Source of the DNA: Planctomycetaceae bacterium
Lineage (GTDB): Bacteria; Planctomycetota; Phycisphaerae; Phycisphaerales; SM1A02
NCBI GenBank assembly: GCA_947474205.1
Contig: CANJIC010000035.1
Coordinates: forward strand, 1 to 12,912
DNA: 12,912 bases
Reading direction: 5' to 3'
Below the pieces are notes generated by a model. It was not told where the DNA came from, searched no databases, and was given only the letters and a program-made list of their open reading frames with translations. The position numbers and the translations under genes are program-made. Positions 8,653-12,912 of the stretch are shown one piece after another. Positions within the stretch are counted from its first letter, which is position 1. Each line of letters starts with the position of its first letter.

Positions 8653-9339
8653 GTGCTTGTGACCACGCATTCCACCACCGCGCGACCGCTCATTCTGGTC
8701 ACAAGTTTTCAGCCCTTTGGTGGAAGTCCCGTGAATCCAACCATTGCAATTGCAAATGTGCTCGCGGCCATCACTCCATTGATAGGTTCGCACAGGTTTC
8801 TGGCGCTGCCAGTTATTGGCGGAATTGAGCCACATTCCGCTTGGCACGCCGCGGCGCGCATGATTGACACACTTCAACCCGACGCGGTTGTGGCGCTTGG
8901 CGAATCCGCCAAAGCTGATCGCATTCATATTGAAACGCGCGCCGTGAATGTGCGCGACAGCCGAATCGCGGATAACGCAGGTCTTCAACTAAGAAATGAA
9001 GTTGTGATTGCGGGTGCGCCACACACGCATTCAACAACGCTGCCAACGCAAGGCATGGCGCGCGCGTGCGAGTCCGTCGGTGTTGCGGTGACATTGTCCA
9101 GCGACGCTGGAACATTTCTTTGCAACGAACTTTTCTTTCGCTTGCTTGAACGCGCGAGTGTCGCTTCAACTTCAGCCGCGCATCACAACAACTTCATCGC
9201 CGGCTTCATTCATGTGCCGCAACTTCCAGAGCAAGCGAGTCAACGCGGGGGCCCGCACATGGACACGCATGTTGCCGCGCGCGCGGTTCACGCCATGCTG
9301 CACGCCGTGTCGACCAACCTTTTGCCAAAGTTGGCTTGA
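8653..9339 (+). CDS. pcp: pyroglutamyl-peptidase I (pyrrolidone-carboxylate peptidase)
   Basis: This cytoplasmic cysteine peptidase (family C15) removes N-terminal pyroglutamate (5-oxoproline) from peptides. The 228 residues are near the family norm (about 205-220). LILVTSFQPFGGSPVNPT (about 13-30) is the family N-terminal signature. The catalytic triad is visible: E84 in ALGES, C157 in SDAGTFLCNELFF and H187 in GFIHVPQLP. The conserved RAVNVRDSRIADNAG stretch is also present. The start is a GTG at 8653; a second GTG at 8659 is equally possible, since neither has a strong ribosome binding site. Its product 5-oxoproline is the substrate of the divergently encoded 5-oxoprolinase. Confidence 0.93.
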   Translation: MLVTTHSTTARPLILVTSFQPFGGSPVNPTIAIANVLAAITPLIGSHRFLALPVIGGIEPHSAWHAAARMIDTLQPDAVVALGESAKADRIHIETRAVNVRDSRIADNAGLQLRNEVVIAGAPHTHSTTLPTQGMARACESVGVAVTLSSDAGTFLCNELFFRLLERASVASTSAAHHNNFIAGFIHVPQLPEQASQRGGPHMDTHVAARAVHAMLHAVSTNLLPKLA

Positions 9340-9430
9340 ACCACCCATCTATGGTGGGATTGGCTGCGCCAACCCGCGGCACAAGATGTTGTGGGGCGCA
9401 TTTTTTCACGCACTACATGTTTGTTTGAAC

Positions 9431-9460
9431 TTGAATTTTTGCCAAAAATAAAAATAAAAT
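9431..9460 (+). promoter_or_regulatory. sigma70-like promoter candidate for the small membrane-protein unit
   Basis: TTGAAT (9431-9436) and TAAAAT (9455-9460) are separated by 18 bp. They lie in an AT-rich tract upstream of the 31-codon gene. The start site would be near 9467, giving a leader of about 109 bases. AT-rich DNA produces such matches by chance, so confidence is limited. Confidence 0.4.
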
Positions 9461-9502
9461 AAATAAATATCGGGCAAACATTTGATTTTTTATCGGTGTA
9501 TG

Positions 9503-9521
9503 TGAACTTAGAGCTAGTTCA
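9503..9521. promoter_or_regulatory. short inverted repeat in the microprotein leader
   Basis: TGAACT and AGTTCA are perfect 6-bp arms around a 7-base spacer, within the predicted leader of the 31-codon gene. It could be an operator or a small hairpin. A looser TGAAC-N5-GTTCA lies at 12807-12821 upstream of kynU. Chance is a real alternative for both. Confidence 0.25.
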
Positions 9522-9562
9522 TGAGGATTTGGCCAAATAACACGCCAAAACCTCCATTTTTC

Positions 9563-9568
9563 AGGGAG
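9563..9568 (+). promoter_or_regulatory. strong ribosome binding site of the 31-codon gene
   Basis: AGGGAG lies 7 bases before the ATG at 9576. It is one of the best Shine-Dalgarno matches in the window, and it is the main reason for calling the short frame behind it a gene. Confidence 0.6.
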
Positions 9569-9575
9569 AATCGCC

Positions 9576-9671
9576 ATGTCAGCTAAAGCACACTACCGAA
9601 TTCAGAAAACAATTGTAGCCGTTTGCAGCCTATTAATAGGCATTTTGTTCGCCCGACTCATTGGGTTTTGA
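9576..9671 (+). CDS. 31-residue single-helix membrane microprotein, unknown function
   Basis: I do not recognise a family. The frame ATG (9576) to TGA (9669-9671) encodes 31 residues. It begins with a short basic, soluble segment (MSAKAHYRIQK), continues as a hydrophobic helix from about residue 12 to the end with VAVCSLLIGILF at its core, and ends in LIGF. The basic residues before the helix predict a cytoplasmic N-terminus with one transmembrane span. A near-ideal ribosome binding site precedes it. The next gene, 115 bp downstream on the same strand, is also a small membrane protein with a strong ribosome binding site, and a terminator follows that gene. The two may act together, but this is inference. 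Confidence 0.6.
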   Translation: MSAKAHYRIQKTIVAVCSLLIGILFARLIGF

Positions 9672-9707
9672 ACAGCGTATTTCACGCGCACTCAATAAAC
9701 CATCAAG

Positions 9708-9736
9708 TTCTCAGCCACTAATTGCCGATTTATAAA
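9708..9736 (+). promoter_or_regulatory. sigma70-like promoter candidate for the 79-aa membrane protein
   Basis: TTCTCA (9708-9713) and TATAAA (9731-9736) are spaced by exactly 17 bp, 50 bases upstream of the ATG at 9787. The predicted leader of about 44 bases includes a small stem (ATCGG/CCGAT) and the ribosome binding site AGAGGAG at 9773-9779. Confidence 0.45.
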
Positions 9737-9786
9737 TGGTGGCGGCATCGGTTCGCCCGATTTGACCTTAACAGAGGAGACTTCGC

Positions 9787-10026
9787 ATGAAGGGTTTTGA
9801 AATTGTAAAGGGTTGGGCTCGTGAACTTGTTGACATCATGATTCTGTTTATTGCTCTTGGCGTTCTTGTGCAAATTATCTTTGGTTTGGAGAACACTGCG
9901 TTTTTTGGCAAAGTCACAGGAAACCTGACCGCGTTCATTACGCAACTTGGCAACGGCGGCTTCGTTGGCTTGATCGCATTGCTTGTGATCTTGAGCATCT
10001 TCTCGAAGCGCACGAACACGAACTAA
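9787..10026 (+). CDS. 79-residue two-helix membrane protein, unknown function
   Basis: I do not recognise a family. The protein has a short amphipathic start (MKGFEIVKGWAREL), a first hydrophobic helix at about residues 15-33 (VDIMILFIALGVLVQIIFG), a polar connecting stretch with LENTAFFGKVTGNL, and a second helix at about 57-73 (GGFVGLIALLVILSIFS). It ends in the basic tail KRTNTN. A hairpin in the inner membrane with both ends in the cytoplasm is the simplest topology. AGAGGAG lies 7 bases before the ATG, and a promoter candidate and a strong terminator bracket the gene, so it is expected to be expressed well. It looks superficially like the MscL start (helix entered through a VD) but lacks MscL length and motifs. 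Confidence 0.85.
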   Translation: MKGFEIVKGWARELVDIMILFIALGVLVQIIFGLENTAFFGKVTGNLTAFITQLGNGGFVGLIALLVILSIFSKRTNTN

Positions 10027-10054
10027 GTTTGGTATTGCATTTGTAAGATTGTTC

Positions 10055-10092
10055 CCCCTTCGGCGCTTCACGCCGAAGGGGTTGTTTTTTTT
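10055..10092 (+). terminator. strong rho-independent terminator
   Basis: An 11-bp perfect stem, ccccttcggcg (10055-10065) with cgccgaagggg (10071-10081), closes a 5-base loop CTTCA. Three bases later comes a run of eight T (10085-10092). It starts 28 bases after the stop of the 79-aa gene and ends the small membrane-protein unit before the next gene. Confidence 0.93.
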
Positions 10093-10170
10093 ATAGAAGA
10101 TTGGATAGCCTTCAAAAGCTGGCAATCCGTGGGATTGACGGAGCATTTCATCTTTCACCGGGAGCCACTC

Positions 10171-11502
10171 ATGAAAAACAAAATTCAATCCGCCGTATGC
10201 ATGCTTACGTTTGTATGTGTCGCTACCGCAAGCATGTTCGCCGCAACTCTGAATCCGCCCGACATGTTCTCCAAGAGCACGTTTGAAGCCGCTCAAGCCC
10301 AGGCCAAGACCGAGGCAAAATTATTTCTGGTGGACGCCACCGCCACGTGGTGTGGCCCGTGCAAGAAAATGGACAAGACCACGTGGGTGGATGACAAGGT
10401 GGTTGCGTGGGTAAAGCAGCACGCCATCGCCGCGCAAATTGATGTGGACGCGCAAAAGGAAACAGCCGCGGCATTCAAGATAGAAGCCATGCCCACGATC
10501 ATCGTCTTCAAAGATGGCAAGGAGTACGACCGTATTGTTGGATATAGATCAGCGGATGAATTGCTTGAGTGGCTCAACGGAGTATTGCAAGGCAAGCACG
10601 CCATTGACAAAGTGATCGCCGACGCTGGTGATCGCAATGATCCTGCCGCAAAAATAAATGTGCAGGCCCGCATGCAGTTGGCTAAGTCTTTGACAAGTGC
10701 AAGAAAATTTGATCAGGCAACAGATGAATTCTTTTGGCTTTGGGAACACATGTTGGAGCATAATGAAGGCTATTCGGCGGTGCGTTTATCTTTTTTAGCC
10801 AGTTATATGACGAAATTGGCTGAGCAATATGAGCCCGCCAAAGCGGCGTTTACCAAGTTGCGGGATGTAGCTCGTCAGAAAATGGATGCGGGCTCAAAAA
10901 GTCGAGATGTAATTTTCGATTGGTTCACGCTTTGCGAAATTGTTGGCGATAAGGATGGAATACTTGTTTGGTTTGACAAGGCGAAGGACGGAAAGAAAAG
11001 CGCGGCTGTGATTTCCACTATGGATTACAAATTGTTTGACCTACTAGTTGAACATAAGCGATGGGCGGATGCGGGATTGTTGGAAAAAGATCCTGTTGCG
11101 GCGGCGCAGACGAGTGTTGATATGGACAAACTCACTTCAAAAATGAATCAGGGCAGTGATCAATTTGATGCGGAAACCAAAGCCATGTTCAAGAAGGAAA
11201 GTAATAAGCGTCTATTAAATGATTTCGCGCAACGCTACGCATGTTGTTTGGCGGCGGAAAAAAACGAAGAGGCCACCGACATTGCCAAAATATTCTTGGA
11301 GTATCAGAACAACACGGATGCGCGTGTTGCTCTTGTGGAATGGGCGATGAAGGTGAATCAACCGCGCGAAGAACAACTGAACTGGTTGGATGAGGCGGCC
11401 GAAAATGGGGCAAGCGTGAAGTCGTTGCGTAAGAAAGTGCAAGACGCGTTGGCGATACAGGCGCAGGAAGCCGCCAAGAAAAAGGCGCCCGCTACGCCGT
11501 AA
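10171..11502 (+). CDS. secreted thioredoxin-fold protein with helical C-terminal region
   Basis: This is a 443-residue exported protein. Residues 1-24 form a signal peptide (MKNK start, hydrophobic core, cleavage near SMFA-A). Residues about 33-140 are a thioredoxin fold of the thioredoxin_7/DsbD-gamma-like kind: VDATATWCGPCKKM with C61 and C64, DVDAQ, and the cis-proline at AMPTI (P108), followed by GYRSADELLEWL. Residues about 150-430 are predicted to be alpha-helical and resemble TPR-type repeats, suggesting a partner-binding scaffold. It ends in a Lys/Ala-rich tail. The ATG at 10171 has GGAG six bases upstream and begins the signal peptide; an in-frame GTG at 10129 is less likely. The stop overlaps the end of the convergent kynU by 11 bp. 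Substrate and partner are unknown. Both cysteines are present, so it is probably redox-active in the periplasm. Confidence 0.85.
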   Translation: MKNKIQSAVCMLTFVCVATASMFAATLNPPDMFSKSTFEAAQAQAKTEAKLFLVDATATWCGPCKKMDKTTWVDDKVVAWVKQHAIAAQIDVDAQKETAAAFKIEAMPTIIVFKDGKEYDRIVGYRSADELLEWLNGVLQGKHAIDKVIADAGDRNDPAAKINVQARMQLAKSLTSARKFDQATDEFFWLWEHMLEHNEGYSAVRLSFLASYMTKLAEQYEPAKAAFTKLRDVARQKMDAGSKSRDVIFDWFTLCEIVGDKDGILVWFDKAKDGKKSAAVISTMDYKLFDLLVEHKRWADAGLLEKDPVAAAQTSVDMDKLTSKMNQGSDQFDAETKAMFKKESNKRLLNDFAQRYACCLAAEKNEEATDIAKIFLEYQNNTDARVALVEWAMKVNQPREEQLNWLDEAAENGASVKSLRKKVQDALAIQAQEAAKKKAPATP

Positions 11503-12796
11503 GCGCCTCAATCAACCGCCAGCATTCTTGGAATGTGTTGTACAGCGGCGCAGGCGCGGCGCGCACAACACCTGGATGGCGGAAGTCGCACACAATTCCT
11601 TTGGGCAGCAGCGTGTCGAATAATTTTTTAGCGGTGGCGGTTCCGCCATCCACCAGAATAGAAAGTTGACAGCCGCGCTCGCTTGTAGCCGTTGGCGTGA
11701 GAATGCGCAAATGTTTTGGGTCGCGCGCGCGCAGTGATAATTCAATAAAGCCACTCATGGCGCGGCTCTTGGCGTTCATGCGCGCCAAGCCGGCACGGTG
11801 AAAAATATCAAAGCTTGCAAGCAGGGGAGCCAGCGACAAAATTGGCGGATTGGAAACTTGCCACGCATCGGCGCCCGCGGCTGGGTCAAATGTTGGCCCC
11901 ATCTGAAATCGCGTGGCGGGATTTGTTCCCCACCAACCTTCAAGACGCGGCGGCGGATTTGCATGGTGGCGTTCATGAATGAACGCGCCAGCCACGGCGC
12001 CTGGACCGCCGTTGAGATACTTGTAAGAACACCAACACGCGAAGTCCGCGTTCCAATCATGCAGCGCCAAGCGAACATTGCCAATGGCGTGCGCTAAATC
12101 CCAGCCGCACTTTGCGCCAGCCGTGTGAGCGGCCGCGGTGATTCGCGCCATATCTAGCACTTGGCCGGAGTAATACTGCACGCCGCCAAGCATGACCAGC
12201 GCAAGGCAACCGCCAGCGCGCGTGATCGCCTCAACAATGTCATCGTTGCGCAGACACTCTTCGCCATCGCGAGGCGCCACTTCAATCACATCCGCATTCG
12301 GATCGCCACCAAGCATGCGCACCAATGAATGCACGGCGAATCGATCGCTTGGAAACGCGCCGCGTTCCATAAGCAACTTGCGCCGCTTGCCGGTTGGTCG
12401 ATAGAAACTCATCATTAAGAAATGCAAATTCGTAGTGAGCGTGTTCATGGCCACAACTTCATGCGCCAGCGCGCCGGCAAGTTCCGCAAGGCCAGCGCGG
12501 AAAAATTCGTGATAGCGAATCCACGGTCGAGTTCCATGCACATGGCCCTCGGCGCCCATGGTGGCCCAATCGTTCAGTTCTTCCATCACTCGCGTGCGCG
12601 CCGCTTTGGGCATAAGTCCAAGCGAGTTGCCAACAAAGTACGCCTGCGCAGCACCGTGTTGGTCGCGCGGAATTTCAAACTCGTCGCGGAAGCCGGTTAA
12701 CGGATCATGCGCGTCACACCACTTTGCAAACTCAAGCGTGGGCTTTATGTCCGCCGCGGACAATTCAAGAATAGATGTTGGAAGAGTTTGAGTCAT
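11492..12796 (-). CDS. kynU: kynureninase
   Basis: KynU is a cytoplasmic PLP enzyme that cleaves kynurenine to anthranilate plus alanine, or 3-hydroxykynurenine to 3-hydroxyanthranilate plus alanine. The 434 residues match bacterial and eukaryotic kynureninases. Visible marks are YFVGNSLGLMP (53-63), WATMGAEGHVHGTRPW (77-92), NTLTTNLHFLM (118-128), VQYYSGQ, the PLP-contact aspartate in CGWDLAHAIGN (D233), the Schiff-base lysine in CWCSYKYLNGGPG (K259), EGWWG, FQMGPTF and WQVSNPPI. RHPGVVRAAPAPLYN near the C-terminus is also typical. The start at 12796 lacks a Shine-Dalgarno motif. The probable kmo fragment on the same strand supports a kynurenine pathway running to 3-hydroxyanthranilate, for NAD synthesis or tryptophan breakdown. 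Confidence 0.95.
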   Translation of the reverse strand: MTQTLPTSILELSAADIKPTLEFAKWCDAHDPLTGFRDEFEIPRDQHGAAQAYFVGNSLGLMPKAARTRVMEELNDWATMGAEGHVHGTRPWIRYHEFFRAGLAELAGALAHEVVAMNTLTTNLHFLMMSFYRPTGKRRKLLMERGAFPSDRFAVHSLVRMLGGDPNADVIEVAPRDGEECLRNDDIVEAITRAGGCLALVMLGGVQYYSGQVLDMARITAAAHTAGAKCGWDLAHAIGNVRLALHDWNADFACWCSYKYLNGGPGAVAGAFIHERHHANPPPRLEGWWGTNPATRFQMGPTFDPAAGADAWQVSNPPILSLAPLLASFDIFHRAGLARMNAKSRAMSGFIELSLRARDPKHLRILTPTATSERGCQLSILVDGGTATAKKLFDTLLPKGIVCDFRHPGVVRAAPAPLYNTFQECWRLIEALTA

Positions 12797-12912
12797 GTGG
12801 TGTTATTGAACTAAGTGTTCAGGCAAGTGTTTGACGCGCGTGTGTATTGAAGGCGGTTTGTGCGATGAGTGCTTGCAAGGGTGACGTGACTGCGCGCCAG
12901 ATGCAAACTACG
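12797..12912. other. upstream region of kynU, edge of window
   Basis: No gene is supported in the last 116 bases. The kynU promoter should lie here, but no convincing -35/-10 pair was found. A loose inverted repeat TGAAC-N5-GTTCA occurs at 12807-12821. Confidence 0.4.

Larger units (their letters stand above)
9340..9575 (+). other. AT-rich spacer and leader after pcp
   Basis: This stretch has no gene. It includes an A-rich run at about 9443-9470 that contrasts with the GC-rich surroundings, a promoter candidate (9431-9460), a short inverted repeat (9503-9521) and the ribosome binding site of the microprotein gene. A weak 5-bp stem just after pcp (CCACC/GGTGG, about 9342-9358) lacks a T-run and is not called a terminator. 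Confidence 0.5.

Noticed and set aside
8599..8988. Longer N-terminus of the 5-oxoprolinase starting at the ATG 8988 or 8670
   Set aside because: The 8988 start would run through the conserved N-terminal third of pcp on the other strand, and the added residues resemble no family. The 8670 start overlaps the pcp start; the GTG at 8598 has a Shine-Dalgarno match.
9342..9358. Terminator directly after pcp
   Set aside because: A 5-bp stem without a following T-run is too weak to call.
9503..9521. LexA/SOS-box-like GAAC...GTTC here and at 12808-12820
   Set aside because: The spacing (9 and 5 bases) differs from the GAAC-N4-GTTC box and between the two sites; neither neighbour gene suggests SOS control.
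9787..10026. MscL mechanosensitive channel
   Set aside because: The entry to the first helix is vaguely similar, but the length (79 versus about 130-150) and the MscL motifs do not fit.

Overview
This is bacterial chromosomal DNA, moderately GC-rich and dense in GCGCGC runs. Most genes are housekeeping or catabolic. No phage, plasmid, IS, CRISPR, rRNA or tRNA signature was seen. Two exported thioredoxin-fold proteins, one with an N-terminal LolA-like region, point to a Gram-negative-type envelope. Together with the style of LysA and the kynurenine genes, the content would fit Planctomycetota (Phycisphaerae-like), but this placement is inference and uncertain.

Layout. The left edge (1-113, minus) holds the first 37 codons of an FAD monooxygenase, most likely kynurenine 3-monooxygenase. 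Behind it on the same strand is a secreted TlpA-type thioredoxin (344-1786). A diverged ~108-bp duplication occurs upstream of both genes, covering the kmo leader and its first 11 codons (81-188 and 1821-1929). lysA (diaminopimelate decarboxylase) follows on the plus strand (2169-3392) and faces a MOSC-domain protein (3478-4410, minus). The MOSC gene lies 27 bp downstream of a large fused HyuA-HyuB 5-oxoprolinase (4438-8598, minus). That enzyme carries an in-frame coding minisatellite of four 51-bp units. Diverging from it across 54 bp is pcp, pyroglutamyl-peptidase I (8653-9339, plus).

The 447-bp gap after pcp is not empty. It holds an AT-rich promoter candidate, a 31-codon membrane microprotein gene with a strong ribosome binding site (9576-9671), and a promoter candidate for a 79-aa two-helix membrane protein (9787-10026). 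A strong rho-independent terminator (10055-10092) closes this small unit. A secreted thioredoxin with a long helical C-terminus (10171-11502, plus) then converges on, and overlaps by 11 bp, kynureninase (11492-12796, minus).

How the genes work together. Pcp releases 5-oxoproline from peptide N-termini and the divergent 5-oxoprolinase converts it to glutamate with ATP, so together they form a pyroglutamate salvage pair. Kmo and KynU are consecutive steps of the kynurenine pathway (kynurenine to 3-hydroxykynurenine to 3-hydroxyanthranilate plus alanine). They lie on one strand but are separated by about 11 kb of other genes. The least explained parts are the two-protein membrane unit at 9576-10092, the duplicated kmo leader, and the minisatellite inside the oxoprolinase.
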